From Mesorhizobium sp. L-2-11 (GTDB taxonomy: Bacteria; Pseudomonadota; Alphaproteobacteria; Rhizobiales; Rhizobiaceae): a stretch of DNA of 64,000 nucleotides. Below, piece after piece: positions 35,757-45,364 of the stretch. The notes beneath the pieces are model-generated. The model did no database searches. It worked only from the letters and a program-made list of their open reading frames with translations, and had not been told where the DNA came from. The DNA lies in assembly GCF_016756595.1 (NCBI RefSeq), contig NZ_AP023257.1:1364001-1428000 (forward strand), read 5' to 3'. A program made the position numbers and the translations under genes. Position 1 is the stretch's first letter. Each line of letters starts with the position of its first letter.

Positions 35757-37274
35757 ATGTTAAGAAGCAAATGGATGCGCATCGGCTTGGTCACCGTTAT
35801 GACCAGCCTGTCCCTGGGGGCGACGATCGCAGAAGCCGCCGGCGTACTCACGATTGGCCGGCGCGAAGACTCGACCACCTTCGATCCGATCAAGACCGCC
35901 CAGAACATCGACCTGTGGGTGTTCGCCAACGTCTATGACGTGCTGATCCGCGTCGACAAGACGGGCACCAAGCTGGAGCCCGGTCTCGCCGAGAGTTGGG
36001 AGGTCAGCCCGGACGGCCTCACCTATACGCTCAAGCTGCGCGACGCGAAGTTCTCGGACGGCTCCGACCTGACGGCCGACGACGTGGTGTTCAGCCTCAC
36101 CCGCATCAGGGATGACGAGGGCTCGCTGTGGGCGGATCCTTTCAAGGTGATGGATACGGTCGAGGCAACCGATCCAAAGACCGTCACGATCAAACTCAAG
36201 CAGGCGACCGCGCCGTTCCTGGCGACGCTGGCCTTCCCGATCGCCTCGGTTCTTTCGAAGAAGGGCTTCGAGACGCTCGGTCCGGAGAAATATGCCGAAA
36301 CACCCATCGGCTCTGGCGCCTTCACCATCACGGAATGGAGGCGCGGCGACCGTGTCATCCTGGCGAAAAACCCGCATTTCTGGGAGGCCGATCGTGTCAG
36401 CCTCGACGGCGTCGAGTGGATCTCCGTGCCGGACGATAACACCCGCATGCTGAACGTGCAGGCCGGCCAGCTCGATACCGCGATCTTTGTGCCGTTCTCA
36501 CGCGTCGCCGAACTGCAGAAGGATTCCAACCTCACCGTCCATCTCGACCCGTCGACCCGCGAGGATCACCTGCTGATTAACCACGAGCATGGCGCGCTGG
36601 CGAAGAAGGAGGTGCGGCAGGCCCTCGACATCGCCATCGACGAGCAGGCTGTGGTCGACACGGTGACGTTCGGCTACGGCGAGGTCGCAAACTCCTACAT
36701 CCCGAAGGGCGCGCTCTATTACTACGCCGACAATCTGAAGCGGCCCTACGATCCGGAAAAGGCCAAGCAGATGCTGGCCGACGCCGGGGCCTCGGACCTG
36801 ACGCTCAACTACGTCGTGCGGGCCGGCGACGAGATCGTCGAGCAGACGGCCGTGCTGCTGCAGCAGCAGCTCGCCAAAGCCGGAGTCACCGTCAACATCC
36901 AGAAGGTCGACCCGAGCCAGGAATGGGACATGCTGGTGGCCGGCGACTATGACATCTGTGTCAACTACTGGACCAATGACATCCTCGACCCAGACCAGAA
37001 GACCACCTTCGTTCTCGGCCACGATGCGAACATGAATTACATGACCCGCTACAACAACGAGAAGGTAAAGGAGCTGGTCGTGGCGGCGCGCATCGAGATG
37101 GATCCGGCCAATCGCGAGCAAATGTACATCGATCTGCAGAAGATGGCCAAAGAGGACGTCAACTGGATTGATCTGTACTACAGCCCGTTCATCAACGTCT
37201 CGCGTAATAACATCCAGAACTTCTACCAGAATCCGCTGGGCCGGTTCTTTCTGGAAGACGTGGTCAAGAACTAG
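35757..37274 (+). CDS. peptide-type ABC binding protein (family 5)
   Basis: Periplasmic binding protein of 505 residues, family 5 (DppA/OppA class). The signal peptide ends at IAEA (about residue 26), and the family opening VLTIGRREDSTTFDP follows. The ATG at 35757 has AAGGGG eight bases upstream. It is 30 bp after the ATPase and closes the operon; a 10-bp hairpin follows. The binding pocket cannot be read, but members can bind dipeptides, opines, nickel or amide-type plant compounds. Context with the LuxR solo and pip suggests the molecule is the regulator's signal or its precursor. Confidence 0.9.
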   Translation: MLRSKWMRIGLVTVMTSLSLGATIAEAAGVLTIGRREDSTTFDPIKTAQNIDLWVFANVYDVLIRVDKTGTKLEPGLAESWEVSPDGLTYTLKLRDAKFSDGSDLTADDVVFSLTRIRDDEGSLWADPFKVMDTVEATDPKTVTIKLKQATAPFLATLAFPIASVLSKKGFETLGPEKYAETPIGSGAFTITEWRRGDRVILAKNPHFWEADRVSLDGVEWISVPDDNTRMLNVQAGQLDTAIFVPFSRVAELQKDSNLTVHLDPSTREDHLLINHEHGALAKKEVRQALDIAIDEQAVVDTVTFGYGEVANSYIPKGALYYYADNLKRPYDPEKAKQMLADAGASDLTLNYVVRAGDEIVEQTAVLLQQQLAKAGVTVNIQKVDPSQEWDMLVAGDYDICVNYWTNDILDPDQKTTFVLGHDANMNYMTRYNNEKVKELVVAARIEMDPANREQMYIDLQKMAKEDVNWIDLYYSPFINVSRNNIQNFYQNPLGRFFLEDVVKN

Positions 37275-37292
37275 ACTTGTGAACGAAGCCAC

Positions 37293-37315
37293 GGGACGCC
37301 GCTCTGCGGCGTTCC
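37293..37315 (+). terminator. hairpin after the peptide-importer operon
   Basis: GGGACGCCGC-TCT-GCGGCGTTCC forms a 10-bp stem with one G-T pair, 18 bp after the binding-protein stop. No T-run follows, so it is either a 3' mRNA protector or a weak terminator. Confidence 0.5.
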
Positions 37316-37589
37316 GCCCAGCCCTGACAGCACGTTTGGCGTGCCGCCCGTTTTCACCTCGCGTTGTTTGTTGGGAAAGGTGAACGATCTGCTGCTGTCG
37401 CTACTTCCGCTTTCTGGCAGTTCCGCGCTGATTGCGGACGGTCGCGCTCGTGCCAATCAAGACATTTGGCACATCGGTGCCAAGCCTCCGCTCCTGGCGC
37501 GAACAACCTGTTCAGGCATACGGCTCAAACGGCAACGTTCCACCCATCTCGCCATTGGCGGCATCCCGCTGATTGAGTTTTGACCCTAA

Positions 37590-37640
37590 AGCGGAATGCG
37601 GTTGGATTGAACCGGCATTCCGCTCTATCTTTTTGTTTTG
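37590..37640 (+). terminator. hairpin with T-rich tail (intergenic repeat)
   Basis: AGCGGAATGC (37590) pairs perfectly with GCATTCCGCT (37615-37624), with an inner GGTT/AACC pair. CTATCTTTTTGTTTT follows. It serves as a plus-strand terminator in form and resembles a dispersed Mesorhizobium intergenic repeat. The rest of 37275-37715 contains no gene I can support. Confidence 0.6.
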
Positions 37641-37715
37641 GCCGCATTTGTGCGACGCCAAGTGGCCGCATGGTCTTCACTCAGCGCGACCGCGGCCGTT
37701 GGCTCGTATCGCCGG

Positions 37716-38594
37716 TCAGCGCGTCGGAACGGGATGCTCGCCGCGATAGTCGTAGAAGCCGCGTCCGGTCTTGCGGCCGAGCCAGCCGGCCTCGACATAT
37801 TTCACCAGCAGCGGGCAGGGCCGGTATTTCGAATCCGACAGGCCGTCATGCAGCACCTGCATGATCGAAAGGCAGGTGTCGAGACCGATGAAATCGGCAA
37901 GCTGCAGCGGTCCCATCGGATGGTTGGCGCCGAGCCGCATGGCGGTGTCGATCGCATCGACCGAGCCGACGCCTTCATAGAGCGTGTAGATCGCCTCGTT
38001 GATCATCGGCAGCAGGATGCGGTTGACGATGAAGGCCGGAAAATCCTCCGAGACGGTGATCGTCTTCTCGAGATGGTTCACATAGGCCTTTGCCGCTTCG
38101 AAGGTCTGGTCCTCGGTGGCGATGCCGCGCACCAGTTCGACCAGCTTCATCACTGGAACCGGATTCATGAAATGGATGCCGATGAAACGTTCCGGCCTGT
38201 CGGTCTGCGCGGCCAGACGCGTGATCGAGATCGATGAGGTGTTCGTCGCCAGGATGGCTTCCGGATTGAGCTGCGGACAGAGCTGGGCGTAGATCTTGCG
38301 CTTGACGGTCTCGTCCTCGGTCGCTGCTTCGATCACCAGATCGGCACCGGCAAGGTCGGCCATGGTCGGTGCTGCCGAAATGCGGGCCATCGCCTCGTTG
38401 CGCAGTTTTTCCTCAAGCTTGCCGGAGCCGACCTGGCGGGCCATGTTGCCGCTGATCGTGGCGATGCCTTTTTCGATGCGCTCGGGCGAGATGTCGTAGA
38501 CCAGCACCTTGTAGCCCGCAAGCGCGGACACATGGGCGATGCCGCCGCCCATCTGGCCCGCGCCGATAATGCCGATCGTCTCGATCTTGTTCAT
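37716..38594 (-). CDS. hbd: 3-hydroxybutyryl-CoA dehydrogenase
   Basis: NAD(P)-dependent enzyme, 292 residues, that interconverts 3-hydroxybutyryl-CoA and acetoacetyl-CoA in fatty-acid or butyrate metabolism. The Rossmann motif [13 protein letters not shown] (residues 6-18) and the catalytic His in [19 protein letters not shown] (about 142) are intact. The length matches stand-alone Hbd, without a hydratase domain. I use the ATG at 38594 (MNKIETIG) because the Rossmann fold begins there; the longer start at 38645 adds 17 residues with no family counterpart. etfA and etfB lie upstream on the same strand, but a terminator separates them from this gene. Confidence 0.9.
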   Translation of the reverse strand: MNKIETIGIIGAGQMGGGIAHVSALAGYKVLVYDISPERIEKGIATISGNMARQVGSGKLEEKLRNEAMARISAAPTMADLAGADLVIEAATEDETVKRKIYAQLCPQLNPEAILATNTSSISITRLAAQTDRPERFIGIHFMNPVPVMKLVELVRGIATEDQTFEAAKAYVNHLEKTITVSEDFPAFIVNRILLPMINEAIYTLYEGVGSVDAIDTAMRLGANHPMGPLQLADFIGLDTCLSIMQVLHDGLSDSKYRPCPLLVKYVEAGWLGRKTGRGFYDYRGEHPVPTR

Positions 38595-38648
38595 TACACC
38601 GATCCCGTCAAAGGCCTTTGCGGCCTGCTTTTTTGTGCGGTGCAAACT

Positions 38649-38681
38649 AAAAGGGCGGGGCGACTTCGTCTACCCCGCCCT
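38649..38681 (-). terminator. intrinsic terminator after etfA
   Basis: AGGGCGGGG (38652-38660) and CCCCGCCCT (38673-38681) form a perfect 9-bp stem. On the minus strand the stem is followed by TTTT. It lies 29 bp after the etfA stop and before hbd. Confidence 0.8.
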
Positions 38682-38710
38682 CACAATTTAATACGCATTG
38701 GCAGAAGCCG

Positions 38711-39640
38711 TCAAAGCGCCTTTTGCAGTTCCGGCAGAATGACGAAAAGGTCGCCGACGAGACCGTAGTCGGCGACCTGGAAGATCGGCGCTTCCTCGTC
38801 CTTGTTGATGGCGACGATAACCTTCGAATCCTTCATGCCGGCAAGATGCTGGATGGCGCCGGAGATGCCGACGGCGATGTAGAGATCGGGGGCGACCACC
38901 TTGCCGGTCTGGCCGACCTGCCAGTCGTTCGGCGCATAGCCGGCATCGACTGCGGCACGAGAGGCGCCGACGGCGGCGCCGAGCTTATCGGCGATCGGCA
39001 GGATGACTTCCTGGAACTTCTCCGAGGAGCCCAGCGCGCGGCCGCCCGAGATGATGATCTTGGCCGAAGTCAGCTCCGGACGATCGGTCTCTGAAAGCTT
39101 GTTCTCGACGAAGCTCGACACGCCGGGATTGACAGCTGCCTGAACCGTCTCGACCGGGGCTGAACCGCCCTCGGCTGCGGCCTGGAAGGAGGCGGTGCGC
39201 ACGGTGATCACCTTCTTGGCGTCGCTCGACTGCACCGTCTGGATGGCGTTGCCGGCATAGATCGGCCGCTTGAAGGTGTCGGGCGATACCACTTCGATGA
39301 TCTCCGATACCTGCGCGACATCGAGCAGGGCTGCCACGCGCGGCGCGACATTCTTGCCCGACGAGGTCGCCGGCGCGATGATCGTGTCATAGGCATCGGC
39401 CATGTTGACGACGAGCGCCGCCAGCGGTTCGGCGAGACGCTCGGTGAGTTCGTCGGCTTCGGCGAGCAGCACCTTGCTTACCCCCTTGAGCCTGGTGGCG
39501 GCGTCCGCTGCGGGCCTGGCGCCGTTGCCGGCGACCAGCACATGCACGTCGGAGCCGATCTGCAGTGCAGCCGAAAGCGCCTTGGCGGTCTGGTCGGAAA
39601 GCGTCGCATTGTCATGTTCGGCAATCAGAAGAATTGTCAT
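38711..39640 (-). CDS. etfA: electron transfer flavoprotein alpha subunit
   Basis: FAD-binding subunit of the electron-transfer flavoprotein, 309 residues. It accepts electrons from acyl-CoA and other dehydrogenases and passes them to the quinone pool. The C-terminal FAD segment has [39 protein letters not shown] and [13 protein letters not shown], as in the family. GAAGGG lies seven bases before the ATG. It follows etfB by 19 bp, so the pair is co-transcribed and should make the heterodimer. Confidence 0.95.
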   Translation of the reverse strand: MTILLIAEHDNATLSDQTAKALSAALQIGSDVHVLVAGNGARPAADAATRLKGVSKVLLAEADELTERLAEPLAALVVNMADAYDTIIAPATSSGKNVAPRVAALLDVAQVSEIIEVVSPDTFKRPIYAGNAIQTVQSSDAKKVITVRTASFQAAAEGGSAPVETVQAAVNPGVSSFVENKLSETDRPELTSAKIIISGGRALGSSEKFQEVILPIADKLGAAVGASRAAVDAGYAPNDWQVGQTGKVVAPDLYIAVGISGAIQHLAGMKDSKVIVAINKDEEAPIFQVADYGLVGDLFVILPELQKAL

Positions 39641-39659
39641 CTTTTTTCCCTTCTCAGCC

Positions 39660-40409
39660 TTACAGCACGCCGGCTTCGTTCTTCAGCTTGTCGACCAATT
39701 CGGCGACGCTCTTGAGCTTGACGCCGGCCTTGCGGCCGCCCGGCTCCTCGGTCTTGATCACCTTCAGCCGCGGCTTGACGTCGGCGCCGTAATCGGCGGG
39801 AGATTTCTCGTCGAGGGGCTTCTTCTTGGCCTTCATGATGTTGGGCAGCGAGGCATAGCGCGGCTGGTTGAGGCGAAGATCCGCGGTGACGATCGCCGGC
39901 ATCTTCAGCTCCACCGTCTGCAGGCCGCCATCGACCTCGCGCGTTACCTTGGCCTTGTCGCCATCGATAACGACCTTGGAGGCAAAAGTGCCTTGCGCCC
40001 AGCCCAGAAGTGCGGCCAGCATCTGGCCGGTCTGGTTCGAATCGTCGTCGATCGCCTGCTTGCCGAGAATGACGAGACCGGGCTTTTCTGCCTCGACCAC
40101 GCCCTTCAGCACCTTGGCGACGCCCAGCGGCTCGGTCTGCTCGTCGGTCTTGACCAGGATGGCGCGGTCGGCACCCATGGCCAGCGCGGTGCGCAAGGTC
40201 TCCTGCGCCTGCTGCGGCCCGATCGAGACAACGATGATCTCCTCCGCCTTGCCGGCCTCCTTCAGCCGGATCGCCTCTTCGACGGCGATCTCGTCGAACG
40301 GGTTCATCGCCATCTTGACGTTGGCGAGTTCAACCGCCGAACCGTCAGCCTTCACACGAACCTTCACATTCGCATCCACAACCCGCTTCACGGGCACAAG
40401 GATCTTCAT
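39660..40409 (-). CDS. etfB: electron transfer flavoprotein beta subunit
   Basis: Beta subunit of the ETF heterodimer, 249 residues, which holds AMP structurally. The family segments [32 protein letters not shown] and [25 protein letters not shown] are all present. GAGGTGACAG lies upstream of the ATG at 40409. It heads the etfBA pair. The 318-bp gap before it holds a dispersed palindromic repeat. Confidence 0.95.
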   Translation of the reverse strand: MKILVPVKRVVDANVKVRVKADGSAVELANVKMAMNPFDEIAVEEAIRLKEAGKAEEIIVVSIGPQQAQETLRTALAMGADRAILVKTDEQTEPLGVAKVLKGVVEAEKPGLVILGKQAIDDDSNQTGQMLAALLGWAQGTFASKVVIDGDKAKVTREVDGGLQTVELKMPAIVTADLRLNQPRYASLPNIMKAKKKPLDEKSPADYGADVKPRLKVIKTEEPGGRKAGVKLKSVAELVDKLKNEAGVL

Positions 40410-40533
40410 TTGCCTGTCACCTCTTTCACGATAGCCACCTCTTTCAAGATAGTCGGGCGCGCTATAGCAGTGTGCGCCTCTTCAGAATTGTCGAAAGCCG
40501 ACATTCCGGACGGAATTCTAGTCTCCGACCGCC

Positions 40534-40661
40534 TAAAGCGCGTCGCATTTGACCAACCTCACGCGACGCGCTTCAGGTTGTTTGTTTCATGCATGTCGTT
40601 ACCCGCAAAACCGCTGCACAGTTTTGCGCGACATGCATTGGTGTGGGAAAGCTTCCGTAGT
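40534..40661. repeat. palindromic intergenic repeat, family C
   Basis: AAGCGCGTCGC and GCGACGCGCTT form an 11-bp inverted pair, followed by a second pair around CATGCATGTCG...GCGACATGCATTG. The same units, in reverse order and somewhat diverged, occur at 49561-49680. The remaining sequence of 40410-40727 shows no gene. Confidence 0.65.
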
Positions 40662-40727
40662 TGCGGCGACCCCGCACGTCAATATCCGGGTTGCGCCCAA
40701 ATCATCCGCGACCGCACTCAAATCGGT

Positions 40728-41531
40728 TCAGTCCGGAGCGGAGGCGGTTCCCCGTCCCCAGCGCGGCGCCGACTGCGCCGGCAGCGGTTCGCTTGCCGTG
40801 GGTTCTGCAACAGCGGGTGCCGGGCCGACTACCAGCGCGGTCTCTTCCTCAGCACCGGCAAGCAGCGGTACGGCACGGTTGCGCAAGATGAGCACCAGCA
40901 CGGCCCCGGCGATGATGCCGCCGACATGGCAGGCCCAGGAGATCTGATCCTCGCCACCGGCGGCGAACATCACGATCTGGAACAGGATCCACAGGATGAG
41001 CGGGATGAAGGCCGGGATGCGCAGCGGAATGCGGGCGAAGGCCAGCACCCATACCTTCACTCTGGGATAGAGGATCAGATAGGCGGCGACCACGCCGGCA
41101 ATGGCGCCTGAGGCGCCGATCAGCGGAACCTGCGAGTCCCACGCGATCAGGCCCTGGAAGAAAGCGCCGGCGATGGCGCAGAGCAGGTAGAAGGCGAGAA
41201 AGCGGATATGACCGAGCGCGTCCTCGACATTGTCGCCGAACACCCACAGGAACAGCATGTTGCCGCCGAGATGGAAAATATCGGCATGCAGGAAGGAATA
41301 GGTGACGTAGCTCAGGCTCTCCGGGATCACGACAAACTGCGGAGCCAGTTCGGCGCTGTCGTGGACGACCGACGGGATGAAGCCGAGGCCCAGCACAGCG
41401 GCGTTGGTGAACTGCTCGCCGCCGAGCGCGGTGGCGAAGTAGATGAGCGTATTGAACGCGATCAGGCCGATCGTGACATATTGCTGCTTGATGTGGCGCA
41501 GCCGGTTGCTGTCATAAAGCGGGATGAACAT
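40728..41531 (-). CDS. rhomboid-family intramembrane serine protease
   Basis: A 267-residue membrane protein with about six helices. The catalytic Ser is in GASGAIAGV (about residue 142), the His is in ACHVGGIIAG (about 202), and the HxxxN-like segment HADIFHLGGNMLFLW is present. It should cleave membrane proteins within or near the bilayer. The C-terminal 45 residues are an Ala/Pro/Glu-rich cytosolic tail. The first in a possible minus-strand run after the adenosyltransferase (24 bp gap). Substrates are unknown. Confidence 0.9.
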   Translation of the reverse strand: MFIPLYDSNRLRHIKQQYVTIGLIAFNTLIYFATALGGEQFTNAAVLGLGFIPSVVHDSAELAPQFVVIPESLSYVTYSFLHADIFHLGGNMLFLWVFGDNVEDALGHIRFLAFYLLCAIAGAFFQGLIAWDSQVPLIGASGAIAGVVAAYLILYPRVKVWVLAFARIPLRIPAFIPLILWILFQIVMFAAGGEDQISWACHVGGIIAGAVLVLILRNRAVPLLAGAEEETALVVGPAPAVAEPTASEPLPAQSAPRWGRGTASAPD

Positions 41532-41555
41532 CGGCCCCTCTCCGCCTCGGCAGAT

Positions 41556-42137
41556 TCAGCGGTTCTTGCCCGGAATCCATAGCACGTCGGCGTTTCCATT
41601 GTCATTGACCGCGCGTGCGGCGACGAACAGAAAGTCCGATACGCGGTTGATGTATCTTATCGTCTCGCGGTTGACATGCTCGCCCGGGTCCTGCGTCAAC
41701 GCCACCATGATGCGCTCGGCCCGCCGCGCCACCGTGCGGGCGAGGTGAAGCGCAGCCGCCGCCGGAGTGCCGCCGTTGAGCACGAAGGATTTGAGCGGCT
41801 GCAGATCCTTGTTGAGCAGGTCGATGTCCTTTTCGACACGGTCGGTCTGCACAGCGGTGATGCGCAGCGGCTCATAGCCGAGCGGCTTGCCGTCGTCGGG
41901 CACGGCCAGATCGGCGCCGAGGTCGAAAAGATCGTTCTGAATGCGGCCGAGCATCGCGTCGATCGCCGGGTGTGCTGCCGCGGTGTGGATGCGGGCCATG
42001 CCGATGCAGGCGTTGGCTTCGTCGACCGTGCCATAGGCGTCGATGCGCAGATCGGATTTCAGCCGCCGTTCACCATTGCCGAGGCCGGTGGTGCCGTCGT
42101 CGCCGGTGCGGGTGTAGATCTTGTTGAGCTTGACCAC
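41556..42137 (-). CDS. cob(I)alamin adenosyltransferase, PduO type
   Basis: Transfers the adenosyl group of ATP to cob(I)alamin, making adenosylcobalamin, in the cytosol. 193 residues. The ATP-binding N-terminus YTRTGDDGTTGLGNGER and the C-terminal RRAERIMVAL plus RYINRVSDFLFVAAR segments are typical of PduO-type enzymes. It lies 22 bp after a small membrane protein gene and 24 bp before the rhomboid gene on the same strand, so it is likely within an operon of three. Confidence 0.93.
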   Translation of the reverse strand: MVKLNKIYTRTGDDGTTGLGNGERRLKSDLRIDAYGTVDEANACIGMARIHTAAAHPAIDAMLGRIQNDLFDLGADLAVPDDGKPLGYEPLRITAVQTDRVEKDIDLLNKDLQPLKSFVLNGGTPAAAALHLARTVARRAERIMVALTQDPGEHVNRETIRYINRVSDFLFVAARAVNDNGNADVLWIPGKNR

Positions 42138-42159
42138 GCTCCGCCTCCCGAAATCGCCG

Positions 42160-42351
42160 TCACTTGCGGGTGAAATACACCGCCAGCATGATCAGCACCA
42201 ATGCCACGAACTGCAGCAGCACGCGCGTCTGCATCAGCTTGTTGGAGGTCATGCCGGAGCCGCCGCGCATCATGTTGATGAGGCCGCGGATCAGCACGAT
42301 CACCACGGCGACCATGACGAGGACAGCGAGGATGTTGAAGACGGTTGCCAT
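42160..42351 (-). CDS. small two-helix membrane protein (HIG1-like)
   Basis: A 63-residue protein with two hydrophobic helices (about residues 5-24 and 41-60) separated by a Gly/Met/Lys loop (LINMMRGGSGMTSNKLMQTRV). The loop motif and size fit the HIG1/twin-transmembrane family found beside the adenosyltransferase gene in many rhizobia. Homologues in mitochondria support respiratory complexes, but no such role is shown here. Confidence 0.75.
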   Translation of the reverse strand: MATVFNILAVLVMVAVVIVLIRGLINMMRGGSGMTSNKLMQTRVLLQFVALVLIMLAVYFTRK

Positions 42352-42374
42352 AGTGTGTTTCCAGTCGATTGCGT

Positions 42375-43241
42375 TCAGGCGCGTTTGGCAAGGAGGCGGT
42401 AGAGCATTGATGCCGGCAGGATGCGTTTGAGGACAACGCCGATCCTGGCCGGCACCGTTACCACATAATGCGGACGCGGGCGCCGCGACAGAAGCGCATG
42501 GCGCAAGGCGGCATGAACCACCTCCGGCCCGGGCTTCAGCCGTGACGTGCTACCGCCGGCCTGCAGCCGTTGCAGCTGCGCCTCGTAGGCGAGGCGGTGG
42601 ACGGAATTCTCACGGTCGATATTCCTGAGAAACCAGACAAGGCCGTTGCTGGCGATCTTCGATGTCACCGGCCCCGGCTCGATCAGCGAGACATGGATGC
42701 CGCTGCCCTGGAGTTCCTGATGCATGCACAGCATCAGCCCTTCGACCGCGTGCTTCGAGGCCGAATAGGCGCCGCGAAAGGGCAGCGGCGCCAGGCCGAG
42801 GATCGAGGAGCAGTGGACAAGACGGCCATGGCCCTGGCGGCGCATCACCGGCACGACACGGCGGGTGAGATCATGCCAGCCAAAGACATTCGCCTCGAAT
42901 TGCTCCCTGAGCGCTGCCACCGGCAGGTCCTCGACGGCGCCGGGCTGGGCGAAGGCGCCGTTGTTGAACAGGGCATCGAGCCGTCCGCCGGTCCGATCCA
43001 GCACCGACGCCACCAGCGTCTCGATGGATCCCGGCTCGCGATAGTCCAGATAGAAAGCCTCGATTCCATCGGCCTCGAGGGCGGCGATGTCCTCCGGCTT
43101 GCGCGCCGTCGCAAACACCCGCCAGCCTTCACTGTTCAGCGCCCGAGCGCAATGGGCGCCTATCCCGGAAGAAGCACCGGTGACGATGATGGTGCGCAAC
43201 TTTTCTCCGGGAGGAAGCGTTGTTTGACCCAGGCTTGCCAT
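42375..43241 (-). CDS. short-chain dehydrogenase/reductase
   Basis: An SDR of about 288 residues. The cofactor loop is TGASSGIGAH, the NNGAF motif (about 103) replaces the usual NNAG, and the active-site Tyr-x-x-x-Lys is in YSASKHAVEGLML (about 168-172). It probably reduces or oxidises a carbonyl/alcohol with NAD(P)H; substrate unknown. I use the ATG at 43241 (MASLGQTTL); the start at 43280 is possible. It is divergent from the YihY-like gene, and their starts lie 56 bp apart. Confidence 0.85.
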   Translation of the reverse strand: MASLGQTTLPPGEKLRTIIVTGASSGIGAHCARALNSEGWRVFATARKPEDIAALEADGIEAFYLDYREPGSIETLVASVLDRTGGRLDALFNNGAFAQPGAVEDLPVAALREQFEANVFGWHDLTRRVVPVMRRQGHGRLVHCSSILGLAPLPFRGAYSASKHAVEGLMLCMHQELQGSGIHVSLIEPGPVTSKIASNGLVWFLRNIDRENSVHRLAYEAQLQRLQAGGSTSRLKPGPEVVHAALRHALLSRRPRPHYVVTVPARIGVVLKRILPASMLYRLLAKRA

Positions 43242-43297
43242 TTGCCGCAATCCCTTCCCATATTCGCGGCGTCGATACAATCGAAGGGACGCGGTTC

Positions 43298-44149
43298 TTG
43301 TTGCGGAAGATCGTAGCCGTCAAGCGCGTGCTCTATGACGCGTTCGGCCATTTCGATGCAGACGATGGCTGGGCGATGGCCAGCCATCTGGCGATCACGG
43401 CGCTGATGGCGCTATTCCCGTTTCTGATTTTCGCCACGACGCTGGCCAGCTTCCTCGGCGCACAGGCTTTTGCCGACACCGCCGTGCATATCGTCTTCGA
43501 CACCTGGCCCGAGCAGATCGCCGAGCCGATCGCGCGCGAAGTGCTCAACGTGCTCACCGTGCAGCGCACCGACCTGTTGACCTATGGCGTGCTGCTTGCC
43601 GCCTTCTTCGCCTCGAACGGCATCGAGGCGCTGCGCACCTCGCTCAACCGCGCCTACCGCGTTTCCGAAACGCGCGGCATCATCTACCGCCGGGTGCAAA
43701 GCATCGCCTTCGTGCTGATCGCCACCGCAGGCTTTCTGGTGATCAGCGTGCTTCTGGTGTTTGCGCCGTTGCTGGCGCGGCTGGCCGAGGCCAATTTCGA
43801 ATGGGTAAAACCCTATATGGGAACGATCACGCTGTGGCGTTACATCATCGCCTCGATCGTCATCGTCGGCGGACTCTTCGCGGTGCATTACTGGCTGCCT
43901 GCGGGCAAGCGCCGCTTCGTCTCGATCATACCGGGCATCATCTTCACGCTGATTGCCTGGCTTATCGGGTCGACCATCTTCGCCGCCTATCTCGACCGTT
44001 TCTCGTCCTATGTGACGACCTATGCCGGCCTTGCCTCGATCATGGTCGCGGTCGTCTTCCTCTATATGGTCTCGGCGATCTTCATTCTCGGCGGTGAACT
44101 CAATGCCGCGATCAGCCGCTATCTGGAGGCACGCGCCCGAGTTGGCTGA
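43298..44149 (+). CDS. YihY/BrkB-family membrane protein (TTG start)
   Basis: An integral membrane protein of about 283 residues with six hydrophobic helices, of the YihY/UPF0761 family. It was once taken for RNase BN; the true function is unsettled. No ATG is available in frame near the family start. A TTG at 43298 has AAGGGA eight bases upstream and gives LLRKIVAVKRVLYDAF. A TTG at 43220 is in frame but overlaps the divergent SDR gene and has no ribosome site. The body carries the DDGWAMASHLAITALMALFPF signature. Confidence 0.85.
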   Translation: MLRKIVAVKRVLYDAFGHFDADDGWAMASHLAITALMALFPFLIFATTLASFLGAQAFADTAVHIVFDTWPEQIAEPIAREVLNVLTVQRTDLLTYGVLLAAFFASNGIEALRTSLNRAYRVSETRGIIYRRVQSIAFVLIATAGFLVISVLLVFAPLLARLAEANFEWVKPYMGTITLWRYIIASIVIVGGLFAVHYWLPAGKRRFVSIIPGIIFTLIAWLIGSTIFAAYLDRFSSYVTTYAGLASIMVAVVFLYMVSAIFILGGELNAAISRYLEARARVG

Positions 44150-44159
44150 TGCTGGGTTG

Positions 44160-44226
44160 AGCATGATCTTTTCCGAAAACCGGTCGCAACTTTTTGCTTC
44201 GCTGACCTTCGGTTCGGGATCATGCT
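44160..44226. repeat. palindromic intergenic repeat, family B
   Basis: AGCATGATC...GATCATGCT brackets CCGAAAACCGGTCGCAAC and a TTCGCTGACCTTCGG core. Two further copies lie at 48847-48966. It includes the stop codon of the DMT gene on the minus strand. Confidence 0.8.
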
Positions 44227-45095
44227 TTCGTCGGCTGAGCGGTTGCCAGTCCGACGCCGAGCGTCGCGATCGCCATGCCGACGATCTGGACCAGGTTCAA
44301 CTGTTCGCCGAACAATAGCCAGGCGATGACCGCGGTGACGGCTGGGACCAGATAGAATAGCGAAGCGACTTTCGACATCTCGCCGTCGCGGATCATCACC
44401 ATCAACAGGAAGATAGCGCCGATCGACAGCACCAGCACCAGCCATGCCATGGCGAAGATCAACTCGCCATTGACGATGACGGTTCGCGTTTCGAAAGCGA
44501 GCGAGGCCAAAGCCATCACCGATGCGCCGCCGACATATTGCCAAGTGGTGGCCGCCACGAGATCGCCGCCGGAGGCGAAGCGCTTCTGCCAGATCGTGCC
44601 GGCGCTCATGCCAAGCACCGAGACAAGCGAGGCAGCCAGCGTCTCGGCCGTCACGCCGCCGCCGAGCGTCCCGAGCTTCGGCCAAAGCACGATGACCACG
44701 CCGACCAGACCGACGCCGAGGCCGGCCCAATGGCGCGGCAGGATCGCCTCGCCGAGAAACCGGCCGGCCATCACCGCGGTGATCAGCGGCTGCAGCCCGA
44801 CGATCAAGGCCGATAACCCGGCCGGCATGCCCCTGTGGATGGCCCAGAACACGCCGCCGAGATAGACGCCATGCATCAGGATGCCGGCGCCGGTCGCGTG
44901 CAGCGCCTCCTTGCGCGTCGCCCGCTTGGAGCCGAGTGCTGCCATCAAGGCGGCCAACAGGACGGCGGCCAGCACGAAGCGCGCGGCCAGGAAGGTGAAA
45001 GGCTCGGCCCACGGCATGGCATATCGCGCACCAATGAAGCCGGTCGCCCACAGGACGACAAAGGAGGCGGGGATGAACCGCTTGATACTGCGCAT
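44220..45095 (-). CDS. DMT-superfamily transporter (EamA family)
   Basis: Ten-helix EamA permease of 291 residues in two five-helix repeats. The second repeat ends VTAVIAWLLFGEQLNLVQIVGMAIATLGV, typical of the family. Likely an exporter of a metabolite or amino acid. I use the ATG at 45095 (MRSIKRFIPASF); an extension to 45197 has no domain content. The stop codon lies inside a family B repeat. It is separate in sequence from the other EamA gene in the window at 1428-2378. Confidence 0.85.
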   Translation of the reverse strand: MRSIKRFIPASFVVLWATGFIGARYAMPWAEPFTFLAARFVLAAVLLAALMAALGSKRATRKEALHATGAGILMHGVYLGGVFWAIHRGMPAGLSALIVGLQPLITAVMAGRFLGEAILPRHWAGLGVGLVGVVIVLWPKLGTLGGGVTAETLAASLVSVLGMSAGTIWQKRFASGGDLVAATTWQYVGGASVMALASLAFETRTVIVNGELIFAMAWLVLVLSIGAIFLLMVMIRDGEMSKVASLFYLVPAVTAVIAWLLFGEQLNLVQIVGMAIATLGVGLATAQPTKA

Positions 45096-45364
45096 GTTCC
45101 GGAGGCTGCCGCGTGGTCGGTGAGGGTTGACTGTCGCGACTGCTCTAATGTGGTTCAACCTGGCAAGCAAAACCAAACGGTTGATCCATGGGCTCACCCG
45201 AATTGAAGGAGGCGCTGGTCAGGGAGGATCGAAACATGATCCAGTTCCTCTGCACAGAGTATGTGGTTCTGGACTGAGCCTGAAGGGGACTGTGGACGAT
45301 CGCTGTCGGCCGGCCTCCAGCTACCATCTCTGACGCTGGCGGTTTGCTACAGGCCACTACACCT

